Part shown: positions 27,423 to 39,167 of the stretch, piece after piece
How positions within the stretch are numbered: position 1 is the stretch's first letter
Layout: each line of letters begins with the position of its first letter
Source of the DNA: an uncultured Granulosicoccus sp.
GTDB taxonomy: Bacteria > Pseudomonadota > Gammaproteobacteria > Granulosicoccales > Granulosicoccaceae
Reading direction: 5' to 3'
Length of the DNA: 64,000 bases
Assembly: GCA_947495035.1 (NCBI GenBank)
Contig: CANLXI010000001.1
Coordinates: 434,001-498,000, forward strand
Translations under genes and position numbers: made by a program
The notes under the pieces: model-generated
What the model was told of the DNA's origin: nothing
Databases searched by the model: none
What the model saw: the letters and a program-made list of their open reading frames with translations, nothing else

Positions 27423-30400
27423 ATGGCTTTTTCGTTCACTGAAAAAAAACGTATCCGCAAGGATTTTGGAAAGCGCGCTCCAATCCTTGAGGTGCCGTAC
27501 CTGCTGCAAACGCAGCTGGACTCCTACCGCAACTTCCTGCAGGAAGATAAAGATGCGGAAAATCGTGCTGAAGTGGGCCTGCATGGTGCCTTCAACAGCG
27601 TGATGCCCATTGTCAGCTACTCTGGCAACGTCGAGCTGCATTATGTCAGCTACCGTTTGGGCAAGCCTGCTTTCGACGAGCGGGAATGCAAGATTCGCGG
27701 CCTCACGTTCGCAGCCCCGCTGCGCGTTCTGGCACGCCTGATCATCTATGACAAGACTGCTCCAGCGAGCAGCAAGGTCGTCAAGGACATCAAGGAACAG
27801 GAAGTGTTCATGGGTGAATTGCCACTCATGACGGACAATGGAACATTCATCATCAACGGTACTGAGCGCGTCATCGTCTCTCAGTTGCACCGTTCTCCGG
27901 GCGTATTCTTCGACCATGATCGCGGCAAGACGCATTCGTCGGGCAAATTGCTGTTCAGCGCGCGCATCATTCCGTACCGGGGTTCCTGGCTGGATTTCGA
28001 ATTCGATCCCAAGGACTGTGTCTTCGCGCGTATCGATCGTCGACGCAAGCTGCCGGCAACCATCGTGTTGCGCGCCCTGGGTTATGAAACCAGCGAAATT
28101 CTGGAAAACTTCTTCGAAACACACAAGATCTCCCTGTCCAAGAACAAGATCGAGATGGAGCTCGTTCCCGAGCGCCTGCGTGGTGAAACGGCTGCGTTCG
28201 ACATCAAGGCCGGTGATGATGTGGTGGTCGAGACCGGTCGTCCGATCTCTGCCCGTCACGTCCGTGTACTGGAACAGGCCAATATCAAGAAACTGGAAAT
28301 TCCCGATGACTACCTGGTAGGCAAGATCCTGTTTCATGACATCGTCGATCCGGAATCCGGAGAGATCATGGCATTCGCCAATGCCGAACTGACAGCGGAA
28401 ATGATTCAGCTGATCAAGGATGCGGGCATCAAGAAGATCGAAGTACTGTATGTCAATGATCTGGATCGTGGTCCTTTCATCTCCAACACTCTGCGTATCG
28501 ACCCGACCAACACGCAGCTTGAAGCGCAGGTGGAAATCTATCGCATGATGCGTCCTGGCGAGCCTCCTACCAAGGAAGCCGCGCAGAACCTGTTCAACAA
28601 TCTGTTCTTCGAAGCGGATCGCTACGACCTGTCACCGGTTGGACGCATGAAGTTCAACCGTCGACTGATGCGGGAAGACACACAGGGACCAGGCACACTG
28701 GATCGGGAAGACATCCAGTCCGTGCTGAAGGTACTGATCGATATCCGCAACGGCAACGGCACGGTTGATGACATCGACCATCTGGGCAATCGCCGTATCC
28801 GAAGTGTGGGCGAAATGGCCGAAAACGTGTTTCGCGTCGGTCTGGTGCGTGTCGAACGTGCCGTGCGTGAACGTCTGGGTATGGTCGAGTCCGAAGGGCT
28901 CATGCCACAGGACATCATCAACGCCAAGCCGGTAGCAGCTGCGGTCAAGGAATTCTTCGGATCCAGCCAGTTGTCGCAGTTCATGGATCAGAACAACCCG
29001 CTGTCGGAAGTCACTCACAAACGTCGCATCTCGGCGCTTGGCCCGGGTGGTCTGACGCGTGAACGTGCCGGCTTCGAAGTGCGTGACGTACACCCGACTC
29101 ACTACGGTCGTGTGTGCCCGATCGAGACACCGGAAGGCCCGAACATCGGTCTGATCAATTCCCTGGCTGTCTATGCGCGTACCAACAACTTCGGTTTCCT
29201 GGAAACGCCATACGTCAAGATCGCCAACGGCAAGGCCACGGACCAGATCGAGTATCTGTCTGCCATCGAAGAAGGCAACTACATCATTGCCCAGGCCAAC
29301 ACCGAACTGGATGCCGAGGGCAATCTGATCAATGAACTGGTGTCGGTGCGAACCAACAACGAATTCACCATGGCTCGTCCCGAGCAGGTGGAGTTCATGG
29401 ATGTCTCGCCCAAGCAGATCGTATCGGTGGCAGCTGCGCTGATTCCATTCCTGGAGCACGATGATGCCAACCGCGCCCTGATGGGATCGAACATGCAACG
29501 TCAGGCGGTTCCGACTCTGCGTGCCGAGAAGCCCCTGGTAGGTACCGGTATCGAACGTATCGTGGCCGTGGACTCCGGTTCTGCCGTGGTTTCCAAACGC
29601 GGCGGTATCGTGGATTCCGTGGATGCGGCGCGTATCGTGGTTCGTGTGCATGACGAAGAAGCCGAAGCGGGAGCCGGTGGTGTGGATATCTACACCCTGA
29701 CCAAGTACACACGTTCCAACCAGAACACCTGCATCAATCAGCGTCCGCTGGTGAAGCCGGGTGATCAGATCGAGCGTGGTGATGTTCTGGCTGACGGACC
29801 GTCCACCGATATGGGTGAGCTGGCTCTGGGTCAGAACATGCTGGTGGCGTTCATGCCATGGAACGGTTACAACTACGAGGATTCCATCCTCATCTCCGAG
29901 CGTGTGGTTCAGGAGGATCGTTTCACGACCATCCATATCGAAGAACTGACCTCGGTGGCACGTGACACCAAACTCGGGCCAGAGGACATCACGGCGGATA
30001 TTCCCAACGTCAGTGAAGGGCTGCTCTCGAAGCTGGATGAGTCCGGTATCGTCTATGTCGGCGCCGAAGTTCGCCCCAGCGACATCCTGGTCGGCAAGGT
30101 AACGCCCAAGGGCGAAACGCAGCTGACGCCGGAAGAGAAGCTGCTGCGAGCCATCTTTGGTGAGAAGGCGTCCGATGTGAAGGACACCTCGCTGCGCGTG
30201 CCACCCGGCATGGATGGAACGGTCATCGATGTGCGTGTCTTCACTCGAGATGGTGTGGACAAGGACTTGCGTGCCCAGCAGATCGAGCGCGAAGAACTGA
30301 AGCAGGTTCGCAAGGATATCGATGACGAGACCCGTATCATCGAAAACGATATCTATCAGCGAATCGAGAAGCTGATTGTCGGCAAGGAGGCGGACAAGGG

Positions 30401-31508
30401 ACCCAACGGTCTGGGCAAGGGCGACAAGATCACCAGTGAGTATCTGAATGGTCTGGAAAGAGACAAGTGGTTCCAGATTTCACTGCAGGACGAAGATCTG
30501 AACGTGCAGCTCGAGAAGATCGGGCAGAGCATCTCGGATCATCGCGACGCCTTCGAACAGCGATTCCTGGAGCAGAAGGAGAAGATCACCTCGGGTGATG
30601 ACCTGGCGCCGGGCGTACTGAAGATGGTGAAGGTCTACCTGGCTGTCAAGCGTCGCCTGCAACCGGGTGACAAGATGGCTGGTCGTCACGGTAACAAGGG
30701 GGTTATCTCCATGATCGTGCCTACCGAAGACATGCCGTATTCGGAAGATGGGGCGCCGGTGGATATCTGCCTGAACCCGTTGGGTGTACCGTCGCGCATG
30801 AACGTGGGTCAGGTACTGGAAATGCATCTGGGCTGGGCTGCCAAGGGTCTGGGACACAAGATCAATCGCATGATCAAGGCGCAGAAGGCAGTGGGCGAGA
30901 TTCGCGAGTTTCTCGACAAGGTCTACAACCACGAGGGCGCCGGTCAGCACGTCGACATCGACAGCCTCAGTGATGCAGAGATCAAGGAGCTGGCACATAA
31001 CCTGATCCGTGGTGTTCCCATGGCCACGCCGGTTTTCGATGGTGCTGCCGAGAAGGAGATCCGGCAGATGCTGGCTCTGGCAGATCTGCCGGAGTCGGGT
31101 CAGGCACATCTGTATGACGGTCGTACCGGTGACAGCTTCGAGCGTCCGGTGTCGGTCGGTTACATGCACATGCTGAAACTGAATCACCTGGTGGATGACA
31201 AGATGCACGCCCGTTCAACCGGTCCGTACAGTCTGGTTACCCAGCAGCCGTTGGGTGGTAAGGCACAGTTCGGTGGCCAGCGCTTCGGTGAGATGGAAGT
31301 CTGGGCACTGGAGGCCTACGGTGCTGCCTACACGTTGCGTGAAATGCTGACGGTCAAGTCCGATGATGTGAAGGGTCGTAACACGATGTACAAGAACATC
31401 GTGGACGGCGATCACCGGATGGATGCCGGCATGCCCGAGTCATTCAACGTGCTGCTCAAGGAAATTCGCTCGCTCGGCATCAATATCGAACTCGAGCAGG
31501 ATAAATAA
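27423..31508 (+). CDS. rpoB: RNA polymerase beta subunit
   Basis: 1361 aa from the ATG at 27423, which has GAGG 7 nt upstream; the TTG just before it is unlikely to be the start. It forms the catalytic core with beta-prime. Typical segments: the rifampicin region [20 protein letters not shown] with [11 protein letters not shown], the KAGKxxxRHGNKG-type segment [13 protein letters not shown], and the C-terminal [20 protein letters not shown]. The rifampicin-pocket residues that I can read are the sensitive-type residues. Confidence 0.99.
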   Translation: MAFSFTEKKRIRKDFGKRAPILEVPYLLQTQLDSYRNFLQEDKDAENRAEVGLHGAFNSVMPIVSYSGNVELHYVSYRLGKPAFDERECKIRGLTFAAPLRVLARLIIYDKTAPASSKVVKDIKEQEVFMGELPLMTDNGTFIINGTERVIVSQLHRSPGVFFDHDRGKTHSSGKLLFSARIIPYRGSWLDFEFDPKDCVFARIDRRRKLPATIVLRALGYETSEILENFFETHKISLSKNKIEMELVPERLRGETAAFDIKAGDDVVVETGRPISARHVRVLEQANIKKLEIPDDYLVGKILFHDIVDPESGEIMAFANAELTAEMIQLIKDAGIKKIEVLYVNDLDRGPFISNTLRIDPTNTQLEAQVEIYRMMRPGEPPTKEAAQNLFNNLFFEADRYDLSPVGRMKFNRRLMREDTQGPGTLDREDIQSVLKVLIDIRNGNGTVDDIDHLGNRRIRSVGEMAENVFRVGLVRVERAVRERLGMVESEGLMPQDIINAKPVAAAVKEFFGSSQLSQFMDQNNPLSEVTHKRRISALGPGGLTRERAGFEVRDVHPTHYGRVCPIETPEGPNIGLINSLAVYARTNNFGFLETPYVKIANGKATDQIEYLSAIEEGNYIIAQANTELDAEGNLINELVSVRTNNEFTMARPEQVEFMDVSPKQIVSVAAALIPFLEHDDANRALMGSNMQRQAVPTLRAEKPLVGTGIERIVAVDSGSAVVSKRGGIVDSVDAARIVVRVHDEEAEAGAGGVDIYTLTKYTRSNQNTCINQRPLVKPGDQIERGDVLADGPSTDMGELALGQNMLVAFMPWNGYNYEDSILISERVVQEDRFTTIHIEELTSVARDTKLGPEDITADIPNVSEGLLSKLDESGIVYVGAEVRPSDILVGKVTPKGETQLTPEEKLLRAIFGEKASDVKDTSLRVPPGMDGTVIDVRVFTRDGVDKDLRAQQIEREELKQVRKDIDDETRIIENDIYQRIEKLIVGKEADKGPNGLGKGDKITSEYLNGLERDKWFQISLQDEDLNVQLEKIGQSISDHRDAFEQRFLEQKEKITSGDDLAPGVLKMVKVYLAVKRRLQPGDKMAGRHGNKGVISMIVPTEDMPYSEDGAPVDICLNPLGVPSRMNVGQVLEMHLGWAAKGLGHKINRMIKAQKAVGEIREFLDKVYNHEGAGQHVDIDSLSDAEIKELAHNLIRGVPMATPVFDGAAEKEIRQMLALADLPESGQAHLYDGRTGDSFERPVSVGYMHMLKLNHLVDDKMHARSTGPYSLVTQQPLGGKAQFGGQRFGEMEVWALEAYGAAYTLREMLTVKSDDVKGRNTMYKNIVDGDHRMDAGMPESFNVLLKEIRSLGINIELEQDK

Positions 31509-31589
31509 GACATTGAGTTCAAGAGACACCATTGCCCGGATGATCGTGCGAAACCCGTTTTCCGCTGTAAAAGATAGGGGAATCAAAGA

Positions 31590-34500
31590 ATGAAAGATCT
31601 GCTGAATCTGTACAAGATGCAGGGCCAGACCGAAGAGTTTGATGCGATTCGCATCAGACTGGCTTCTCCGGAGACCATCCGTTCATGGTCTTACGGAGAG
31701 GTGAAGAAGCCGGAAACCATCAACTACCGGACATTCAAGCCGGAGCGGGATGGTCTGTTCTGCTCCAAGATCTTCGGACCTGTCAAGGACTACGAGTGCC
31801 TGTGCGGCAAGTACAAGCGCCTGAAGCATCGCGGCGTTGTCTGCGAGAAGTGTGGTGTGGAAGTGACCCAGACCAAGGTACGTCGTGAGCGCATGGGTCA
31901 CATCGACCTGGCCAGTCCGGTTGCTCATATCTGGTTCCTGAAGTCGCTGCCAAGCCGCATCGGCCTGCTGCTGGACATGACACTGCGCGAGATCGAGCGC
32001 GTCCTGTATTTCGAGGCCTATGTGGTCATCGATCCGGGCATGACGACACTGGAAACCGGACAGCTGCTGTCCGATGAACAGTACCTGGAAGCCATCGAGG
32101 AGCACGGTGACGAGTTCGATGCACGCATGGGCGCGGAAGCGGTTCATGATCTGCTGAAGGACATCGACATGAATACCGATGCGGAGAATCTTCGTGAAGA
32201 GATCGAAGCAACCAAATCGGAAACCAAGCTGAAGCGTCTGACCAAGCGTCTGAAGCTGGTTGAATCGTTCATCGCATCCGGCAACCGTCCCGAGTGGATG
32301 GTCATGACCATTCTGCCGGTACTGCCGCCGGACCTGCGTCCGCTGGTACCACTGGACGGTGGTCGTTTTGCCACGTCCGATCTGAACGATCTGTATCGCC
32401 GAGTCATCAACCGCAACAATCGTCTGCGTCGCCTGCTGGAGCTCAATGCGCCGGATATCATCGTGCGCAATGAAAAGCGCATGCTGCAGGAATCCGTGGA
32501 TGCACTGCTGGACAACGGTCGACGTGGACGAGCCATCACTGGCTCCAACAAGCGTCCTCTGAAGTCGCTGGCCGACATGATCAAGGGCAAGCAGGGTCGT
32601 TTCCGACAGAACCTGCTGGGCAAGCGAGTCGATTACTCGGGTCGTTCGGTCATCGTGGTGGGGCCGACCCTGCGTCTGCACCAGTGCGGTCTGCCGAAGA
32701 AGATGGCACTGGAACTGTTCAAGCCCTTCATCTTCTCCAAGCTGCAGATACGTGGCATGGCGACCACCATCAAGGCTGCCAAGAAGATGGTCGAGCGTGA
32801 AGGTGCGGAAGTGTGGGATATCCTCGAAGAGGTCATCCGCGAACATCCGGTCATGCTCAATCGTGCGCCAACACTGCACCGTCTCGGTATCCAGGCGTTC
32901 GAGCCGGTACTGATCGAAGGCAAGGCGATCCAGCTGCATCCTCTGGTTTGTGCAGCCTTCAACGCTGACTTTGATGGTGACCAGATGGCCGTGCACGTGC
33001 CCCTGTCCATCGAGGCACAGCTGGAAGCGCGCGCCCTGATGATGTCAACCAACAACGTTCTGTCGCCAGCCAACGGTGAGCCGATCATCGTGCCGTCACA
33101 GGATATCGTTCTGGGTCTGTACTACATGACGCGGACACGGGTCAACGCCAAGGGCGAGGGCATGGTGTTCAGGGATATCGCCGAGTGTCATCGTGCCTAT
33201 CAGAGCAAGGTTGCCGATCTGCACGCCAAGGTGACCGTGCGCATTACCGATTACGTCGAGAACGAAGCGGGTCGCTGGGTACCGGTACCACGCCGTGTCG
33301 AGACAACTGTCGGTCGTGCCATCGTGTCGGAGATTCTTCCGCCCGGACTGGAGTTCGCCAATGTCGATCTCAATCTGACCAAGAAGAACATCTCCAAGCT
33401 CATCAACCTGTGCTACCGACGTCTGGGTCTGAAGGAATCGGTCATCTTTGCCGATCAGTTGATGTATCTGGGTTTCCGTTACGCGACTCTGGCCGGTGTC
33501 TCCATCGGTATCGAGGACATGATGGTGCCGGAAGACAAGAAGAAGCTGATTGCCGCGGCGGAAGCCGAGGTCAGCGAGATTCAGGACCAGTATTCCGAAG
33601 GTCTGGTGACCAAGGGTGAGCGTTACAACAAGGTTGTCGATATCTGGTCTGCGGCCAACGATCAGGTGGCCAAGTCCATGATGGCAAGCCTGGGTACCGA
33701 GAGCGTCGTCGATCGTGAAGGCAAGACGGTACAGCAGGAGTCCTTCAACTCGATCTTCATGATGGCCGACTCGGGCGCTCGTGGTTCTGCGGCGCAGATT
33801 CGTCAGCTGGCGGGTATGCGTGGTCTGATGGCCAAGCCGGATGGTTCGATCATCGAAACGCCGATCATCGCGAACTTTCGTGAAGGTCTGAACGTGAATC
33901 AGTACTTCATCTCGACGCATGGTGCGCGAAAAGGTCTGGCCGATACGGCTCTGAAGACGGCCAACTCCGGTTATCTGACGCGTCGTCTGGTGGATGTGGC
34001 TCAGGACATGGTTGTCGTGGATCCGGATTGCGGTACCACCAACGGTCTGACCATGAAGCCGATCATCGAAGGTGGTGATGTGGTTGAACCGCTGCGTGAG
34101 CGAGTGCTGGGACGCGTCATCGCGCAGGCGATCACCAGGCCTGGCGACGACACTGCTGTCTTGCTGGAAGCCGGAACGCTGCTCGACGAGCACATGGTGG
34201 ACATGCTGGAAGAGGCCGGGGTCGACGAGATTCTGGTGCGCTCCGCGATTACCTGTGAAGCCGATTACGGTGTCTGTGCGGCCTGCTACGGTCGAGATCT
34301 GGCACGAGGCCATATCATCAATATCGGTGAGGCCGTGGGTGTCATGGCGGCACAGTCCATCGGTGAGCCGGGTACTCAGCTGACCATGCGTACCTTCCAC
34401 ATCGGTGGTGCCGCGAGTCGTTCGGCTGCTGCCAGCAGCGTGGAAGCCAAGTCCAAGGGGTCGGTACGCCTTCACAACATGAAGGAAATCACCAACAAGG

Positions 34501-35864
34501 AAGGCAAGCTGATGGCCGTTTCACGCTCTGCCGAACTGGCGGTCGTGGATGATGCGGGTCGTGAGCGTGAGCGCTACAAGATTCCTTACGGTGCGGTGAT
34601 CCAGGCGAAGGAAGGCGAGGCCATCGATGCCGGTGCCATTCTGGCCACCTGGGATCCGCACACGCATCCGGTCATCACCGAGGTGGCAGGTTACGCGAAG
34701 TTCTCCGATTTCGTGCAGGGTGTCACCACCAAGGAAGAGACCGATCCGACGACCGGTCTGACGGACAAGATCATCACGGATCACAAGCAGCGCGGTGGTA
34801 CGAACAAGGATCTGCGCCCGATGGTGAAACTGGTGGACAAGGATGGCAAGGATCTGAACTACGCCGGTACCGAAATTCCGGCTCACTACTTCCTGCCACC
34901 GGGTGCGATCATCAATCTGCAGGATAACGATGAAGTGCAGGTGGGTGATGTTGTTGCGCGTATACCGCAGGCGTCTTCCAAGACACGTGACATCACGGGT
35001 GGTCTGCCACGCGTGGCCGATCTGTTCGAGGCTCGCAAGCCCAAGGAGCCGGCGATTCTGGCCGAGGAGAGCGGTACGGTCTCCTTTGGTACGCCGACCA
35101 AGGGCAAGCAACGCCTGATCATCACGGGTCCCGGACCGAAGCCACACGAAGAGTTGATTCCGAAATGGCGTCATATCAACGTGTTCGAAGGTGAAACGGT
35201 GGAACGCGGCGAGATGATTGCCGATGGAGAACCGAATCCTCAGGATATCCTGCGCCTGCGTGGTGTCGAGACTTTGGCTGCCTACCTGGTTCAGGAGATT
35301 CAGGACGTATACCGTCTGCAGGGTGTGAAGATCAACGACAAGCACATCGAAGTCATCATTCGTCAGATGCTCAGAAAAGTGGACATCACGGTGGCAGGGG
35401 ACACGCGTCTGCTTCGCGGTGAGCAGGTGGATTACCTGCGAGTCAAGGAAATCAACGAAGCCTTGCTTGCCGAGAACCCGAATGCACAGCCGGCAGAGTT
35501 CGAGAATCTGCTGTTGGGTATAACCAAGGCATCGCTGGTTACCGAGTCGTTCATCTCTGCTGCTTCCTTCCAGGAAACAACACGAGTACTGACCGATGCG
35601 GCAGTTCGCGGTGCACGTGATGATCTGCGAGGCTTGAAGGAGAACGTTATCGTTGGACGTCTGGTGCCCGCGGGTACGGGGCTGGCCTTCCATAACGAAC
35701 GCCGCAAGAGCCGGGCGAAGCTCAGTGCCGATCAGGCATTCGACAAGGTGATCGAGCAGGAGTCTGCGTTGTCTTCATCCGGTGTAGGCAGTCTGCCGGA
35801 CGATGCAGCCATGCCGAGCTTGCTGGATATGGGGTCAGATAACGCCGCTGCGGGAGACGCCTGA
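31590..35864 (+). CDS. rpoC: RNA polymerase beta-prime subunit
   Basis: 1424 aa. The N-terminal zinc-binding cysteines lie in [20 protein letters not shown], the catalytic magnesium motif is [12 protein letters not shown], and the trigger-loop region contains [17 protein letters not shown] second zinc site has [13 protein letters not shown]. Ends the rplJL-rpoBC unit, closed by a terminator about 90 nt downstream. Confidence 0.99.
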   Translation: MKDLLNLYKMQGQTEEFDAIRIRLASPETIRSWSYGEVKKPETINYRTFKPERDGLFCSKIFGPVKDYECLCGKYKRLKHRGVVCEKCGVEVTQTKVRRERMGHIDLASPVAHIWFLKSLPSRIGLLLDMTLREIERVLYFEAYVVIDPGMTTLETGQLLSDEQYLEAIEEHGDEFDARMGAEAVHDLLKDIDMNTDAENLREEIEATKSETKLKRLTKRLKLVESFIASGNRPEWMVMTILPVLPPDLRPLVPLDGGRFATSDLNDLYRRVINRNNRLRRLLELNAPDIIVRNEKRMLQESVDALLDNGRRGRAITGSNKRPLKSLADMIKGKQGRFRQNLLGKRVDYSGRSVIVVGPTLRLHQCGLPKKMALELFKPFIFSKLQIRGMATTIKAAKKMVEREGAEVWDILEEVIREHPVMLNRAPTLHRLGIQAFEPVLIEGKAIQLHPLVCAAFNADFDGDQMAVHVPLSIEAQLEARALMMSTNNVLSPANGEPIIVPSQDIVLGLYYMTRTRVNAKGEGMVFRDIAECHRAYQSKVADLHAKVTVRITDYVENEAGRWVPVPRRVETTVGRAIVSEILPPGLEFANVDLNLTKKNISKLINLCYRRLGLKESVIFADQLMYLGFRYATLAGVSIGIEDMMVPEDKKKLIAAAEAEVSEIQDQYSEGLVTKGERYNKVVDIWSAANDQVAKSMMASLGTESVVDREGKTVQQESFNSIFMMADSGARGSAAQIRQLAGMRGLMAKPDGSIIETPIIANFREGLNVNQYFISTHGARKGLADTALKTANSGYLTRRLVDVAQDMVVVDPDCGTTNGLTMKPIIEGGDVVEPLRERVLGRVIAQAITRPGDDTAVLLEAGTLLDEHMVDMLEEAGVDEILVRSAITCEADYGVCAACYGRDLARGHIINIGEAVGVMAAQSIGEPGTQLTMRTFHIGGAASRSAAASSVEAKSKGSVRLHNMKEITNKEGKLMAVSRSAELAVVDDAGRERERYKIPYGAVIQAKEGEAIDAGAILATWDPHTHPVITEVAGYAKFSDFVQGVTTKEETDPTTGLTDKIITDHKQRGGTNKDLRPMVKLVDKDGKDLNYAGTEIPAHYFLPPGAIINLQDNDEVQVGDVVARIPQASSKTRDITGGLPRVADLFEARKPKEPAILAEESGTVSFGTPTKGKQRLIITGPGPKPHEELIPKWRHINVFEGETVERGEMIADGEPNPQDILRLRGVETLAAYLVQEIQDVYRLQGVKINDKHIEVIIRQMLRKVDITVAGDTRLLRGEQVDYLRVKEINEALLAENPNAQPAEFENLLLGITKASLVTESFISAASFQETTRVLTDAAVRGARDDLRGLKENVIVGRLVPAGTGLAFHNERRKSRAKLSADQAFDKVIEQESALSSSGVGSLPDDAAMPSLLDMGSDNAAAGDA

Positions 35865-35880
35865 GCGTTTGAAGACATCA

Positions 35881-35909
35881 CCATCGCTCCGAGTTGATCG
35901 GAGCGGTGG
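35881..35909 (+). repeat. 12-bp stem-loop after rpoC
   Basis: Arms 35881-35892 and 35898-35909 with one T-G pair and a 5-nt loop. It has no T-run, so it may protect the transcript end or assist the terminator 45 nt further on. Confidence 0.5.
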
Positions 35910-35954
35910 ATCTACGTTGCCGATACTGCGTGTTCATCGGTATCGCTGATGCTC

Positions 35955-35985
35955 AATGCCCTCCATCGTGAGGGCATTGTTGTTT
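35955..35985 (+). terminator. Intrinsic terminator of the rpoBC operon
   Basis: Perfect 9-bp arms AATGCCCTC and GAGGGCATT with a 6-nt loop, followed by GTTGTTT. It is oriented for the rpoC transcript. Confidence 0.85.
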
Positions 35986-36096
35986 CCGGGTCAGGCTTGT
36001 CCGCAGTGCGGGGGCACTGACACGGATCAGCCGGCTGCAACAACTTCCAGTGAGGTGACGGACGCCGTGGAGTGACGTTGCGCCATTGATGCCGGA

Positions 36097-36696
36097 TCAG
36101 TCCGCTGGCGCATCGGGGTTACCCGTCGCCCGACGTTCGGCAATCCGGCGGGCATGGTATCGCTGAAAGGCTTCTTCGCTGTCATAGCCCTTCTCACGCA
36201 CCCAGGTGAAGAGATCCAGAAAGGTACCCTTGCCAAACGCGCCCGGCATGGTGCCCACGGCCGCAGCGCCGACATCTTTCTCACCTTCTGCCTCTTCAGG
36301 CATGAACAGCCAGGTTGGTGTGAACATGATGTTCCATTTGGCGGCAGCCGATTTCTCGCTCAGTACTTCCCCATCAAGATCGATGACCTCTTCGTCACCA
36401 TACAGATTGTATTGAACGACGATGTAGTGCTGTTTGATGTAGTCGACGACCTCAGGGTCCGTCAGTACGGTGTTGTGCATTTTACTGCAGTAAACGCAAG
36501 CAGCCTGCTCGAAGACGATGGCGAGTCGCTTGCCGTCGGCCTTCGCCTCCGCCAGGTCTTCCGCGACGTCCTTGAACGTCAGCGCAAACCACTCCTGCTT
36601 GTGCAGCCCGTCATCCCCGAGGGGGGCGGCGTCGGCCGTCGCGCTGCCGATCAGCAGTGCGACGAGGATCATCAGTCCAGTCGTTCTGATTGCCAT
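36097..36696 (-). CDS. Exported thioredoxin-fold protein (SoxW-like)
   Basis: 199 aa from the ATG at 36694-36696, which gives a clean signal peptide (MAIRTTGLMILVALLIGSA, then ADAAP). A TTG at 36768 would add 24 hydrophilic residues in front. The fold is thioredoxin-like: FEQAACVYCSKMH holds a CxxC pair, followed by VLTDPEVVDYIKQHYIVVQYNL and the cis-Pro region FTPTWLF. Such periplasmic proteins reduce or shuffle disulfides, or serve sulfur oxidation and cytochrome maturation. Here it stands alone between rpoC and fliE, transcribed away from fliE. Confidence 0.82.
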   Translation of the reverse strand: MAIRTTGLMILVALLIGSATADAAPLGDDGLHKQEWFALTFKDVAEDLAEAKADGKRLAIVFEQAACVYCSKMHNTVLTDPEVVDYIKQHYIVVQYNLYGDEEVIDLDGEVLSEKSAAAKWNIMFTPTWLFMPEEAEGEKDVGAAAVGTMPGAFGKGTFLDLFTWVREKGYDSEEAFQRYHARRIAERRATGNPDAPAD

Positions 36697-37085
36697 TGAA
36701 AGGAGCCTCGAACGCGTCTCTAAACGGCTCCATGTTTCCACGAGTCTCCGGTTCGGGGCAAGTGTCAAATGCCGGAGAGGGCGGTGTAGGGCGGCGGCGG
36801 GAGCCTCTCAGCCAGTCCCTGCCACTGACAAGTCAAATAATTGACCGGAATTGTCCTCAGCGGAAGGTGGCGGGTGATTCGGGCGGTTTGAATCGGCTTC
36901 CTGTGTCTGACTGGAACAGGCGGTGTGACGTGGCAGAAAGTGACATGACGAGCGGTAATGCACTGCGATGTTTGTCCGGGGCCATCTTCAGGAAATGTAA
37001 CCATCGGATTCCGACGACTGATTCATGCTTCGCCGACTGGGGCACACGCCTTGCTCCACTCAGGCTGATCACGGTAGGAGCCGAG
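36697..37085. other. Divergent intergenic region, thioredoxin-like gene / fliE
   Basis: 389 nt without a gene. It must hold the promoters of both neighbours. I see a candidate sigma-54 site near 37041-37054 and an inverted repeat GTCAA-ATAA-TTGAC at 36832-36845. No flagellar master regulator gene (fleQ, fleSR type) lies here. Confidence 0.55.
37041..37054 (+). promoter_or_regulatory. Candidate sigma-54 promoter of the fliE operon
   Basis: GGCAC, five bases, TTGC gives exact GG-N10-GC spacing (GG at 37041-37042, GC at 37053-37054). It is 31 nt before the fliE ATG. Class II flagellar operons of Pseudomonas and Vibrio are sigma-54 dependent, which fits. Confidence 0.6.
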
Positions 37086-37424
37086 ATGAATAACTCAATC
37101 GATACAAACTCATTGTTGACGCAGCTTCGGGTGATGGCTCGGGATGCGGGAATACCCTCCTCGGAAGAAGTGTCTCCGGGGGCCAAGCCCGCGCCCGATG
37201 GCATCGATTTCTCGAAGGTACTCGAAAACTCTGTCAAACAGGTCAATAACCGCAGTACCGAGGTCAAGGCGCTGCGTGAGTCGTTCGAAGCAGGCAATCC
37301 CAATGTGGAGCTTGCGGACGTCATGATCGCCGCGCAGAAGGCCCGAATATCATTTGAAGCGATGACTCAGGTTCGTAACAAGATGGTGGCAGCCTACAAG
37401 GAAATCATGAGCATGCCCTTGTAA
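37086..37424 (+). CDS. fliE: Flagellar hook-basal body protein FliE
   Basis: 112 aa from the ATG at 37086, preceded by GTAGGAG; the longer frame upstream is not FliE-like. FliE joins the MS ring to the rod. The C-terminal half carries the family pattern VMIAAQKARISFEAMTQVRNK with EIMSMPL at the end. First gene of the plus-strand flagellar locus. Confidence 0.95.
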   Translation: MNNSIDTNSLLTQLRVMARDAGIPSSEEVSPGAKPAPDGIDFSKVLENSVKQVNNRSTEVKALRESFEAGNPNVELADVMIAAQKARISFEAMTQVRNKMVAAYKEIMSMPL

Positions 37425-37499
37425 TGCCAGCCATTGTTTCGAGCGCTTTTCCAATCCACACGCTTGCGTGTCTTTGATACTGCAGATAGCTGATACACC

Positions 37500-39167
37500 A
37501 TGAGCGATGCCAACTTGATCAACGCCCAGCCTCAGGGGAATCCGGTGGCGGCGACTGTGCTGAGAAGTCTGGCTGCACCGCAGCTGGGTGCCTTGCTGGT
37601 CGTGGCAACGGCACTGACCCTTGGGGTCGGGCTGATCATCTGGACCATGCGACCGGACTACGTGCCGGTCGGAGGGCAGGGCAGTCGTGAAGATTCCTTG
37701 CAGATCATCGAGATGCTCAACAGTTCGCAGGTGCAATACAAACTGGATCCATCAACCGGCCTGGTACTGGTGCCTCAGGATCAGGCCATGCAGGTACAGA
37801 TGAGCCTGGCTGCCAGTGGCCTGGTGTCGGATCAGAAGTCGGTCGGTCTGGAACTGCTGCAGCAGGAGCCGTCTCTTGGCACCAGCCACTTCACGGAATC
37901 TGCTCGCTATCAGCATGCATTGGAAACCGAGCTCAGTCGTACCATCAGCAGCATGCGTAATGTCGAGTCGGCGCGCGTGCATCTGGCCATGCCGAAACAG
38001 TCGGTGTTCATTCGCGACAGGGAAGAGGCGTCGGCCTCTGTCATGATCAAGGCCAAGCCGGGACGGACCATCGAAGACGAGCAAGTGGATGCTGTCATCA
38101 ATCTGGTGGCTTCCAGCATTCCCTATCTGGCCAGTGGACAGGTGACCGTCGTGGATCAATGGGGACGGCTGCTGTCGACGGGCGATGATCAGACAGGCGG
38201 GGCCACTCGGGATCAGTATCAGTATGCCCGCAAGCTCGAGAAACTCTATTCAGATCGTATCGAATCACTGCTGACGCCCATTGTCGGAGCCGGGCGGGTT
38301 CGTGCGATTGTCACGGCTGATCTGGACTTCAGTCTCAATGAGCAGACGCAGGAGAGTTATGAGCCGGATGCTCAGCAGCTGCGCAGTGAACAGATCGATA
38401 CCCAGATCAACCGCAATGGCGCAGGCGGCGCCGAGGGCATACCGGGAGCTCTGACCAACCAGCCTCCCGGCAATGGAACGGTGGATCCGGGGGAGGCTGC
38501 CGGTGAAGATGGTGCCAATGGCGGTATCGAAAGCGAAAACTCCAGTGCGGTACGAAACTACGAGCTGGACCGAACCATTACCCATGTCCGTCAGGTTCCG
38601 GGAAGCGTACAGCGGATATCGGCAGCGGTCATCATCGATGATCGTCTGGAAATGAGCCCGGATGGTGAACCGGTCAGAACCCCCTTGACCGAAGAGGAGT
38701 TGGCCGAGTACACCCGACTCGCACAGGAAGCCGTAGGCTTCAGTGAGCAACGCGGTGACAGTGTTGTTGTATTCAATCGCGCTTTCAAGCCGGTGGAAGA
38801 GATAATGCCGATCGAGCCACTCCCCATCTGGCAGCAGAGCTGGTTGTGGACCATGGTTCGTCAGGTGCTGACAGGTCTTTCGGTATTGCTGCTGGTGCTG
38901 CTGGTGCTGCGACCTGCGGTAAGACGTCTGGTGCCAGTACAGGACAAGGCTGCGCTGGCAGCACTGGGCGTTGACGGTGAGGAGCAGCCGAAGGGCGAGG
39001 TCACGGTTGAGGTCAATGGCAAGGCCGCACTGGAAGGGGGCTCTCCGGCATCGCTGGAGCCGCCTCCTGTCATCTACGGTGACATTCTCAACATGGCCAG
39101 AGCCATGGCAGCAGAGGATCCCAAGCGAGTTGCGAAAGTCGTCAAGGACTGGGTCGCCGAGCAGTAA
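37500..39167 (+). CDS. fliF: Flagellar MS-ring protein FliF
   Basis: 555 aa. Two membrane spans (about 28-48 and 450-470) flank a large periplasmic domain. Ring-building segments include LVPQDQAMQVQMSLAASGLV and VESARVHLAMPKQSVF. The cytoplasmic C-terminal tail that binds FliG is present. A low-complexity Gly/Asn/Asp stretch around 310-345 is typical of the beta-collar loop. Overlaps fliG by one base. Confidence 0.97.
   Translation: MSDANLINAQPQGNPVAATVLRSLAAPQLGALLVVATALTLGVGLIIWTMRPDYVPVGGQGSREDSLQIIEMLNSSQVQYKLDPSTGLVLVPQDQAMQVQMSLAASGLVSDQKSVGLELLQQEPSLGTSHFTESARYQHALETELSRTISSMRNVESARVHLAMPKQSVFIRDREEASASVMIKAKPGRTIEDEQVDAVINLVASSIPYLASGQVTVVDQWGRLLSTGDDQTGGATRDQYQYARKLEKLYSDRIESLLTPIVGAGRVRAIVTADLDFSLNEQTQESYEPDAQQLRSEQIDTQINRNGAGGAEGIPGALTNQPPGNGTVDPGEAAGEDGANGGIESENSSAVRNYELDRTITHVRQVPGSVQRISAAVIIDDRLEMSPDGEPVRTPLTEEELAEYTRLAQEAVGFSEQRGDSVVVFNRAFKPVEEIMPIEPLPIWQQSWLWTMVRQVLTGLSVLLLVLLVLRPAVRRLVPVQDKAALAALGVDGEEQPKGEVTVEVNGKAALEGGSPASLEPPPVIYGDILNMARAMAAEDPKRVAKVVKDWVAEQ

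Noticed and set aside
31683..32996. 437-codon antisense open frame within rpoC
   Set aside because: It mirrors the codon bias of rpoC, has no domain likeness and lies opposite a fully conserved gene. The same holds for long antisense frames in leuS, zwf, rpoB and flagellar genes.
36697..36768. TTG start at 36768 for the thioredoxin-like gene
   Set aside because: It puts 24 polar residues in front of a clean signal peptide.
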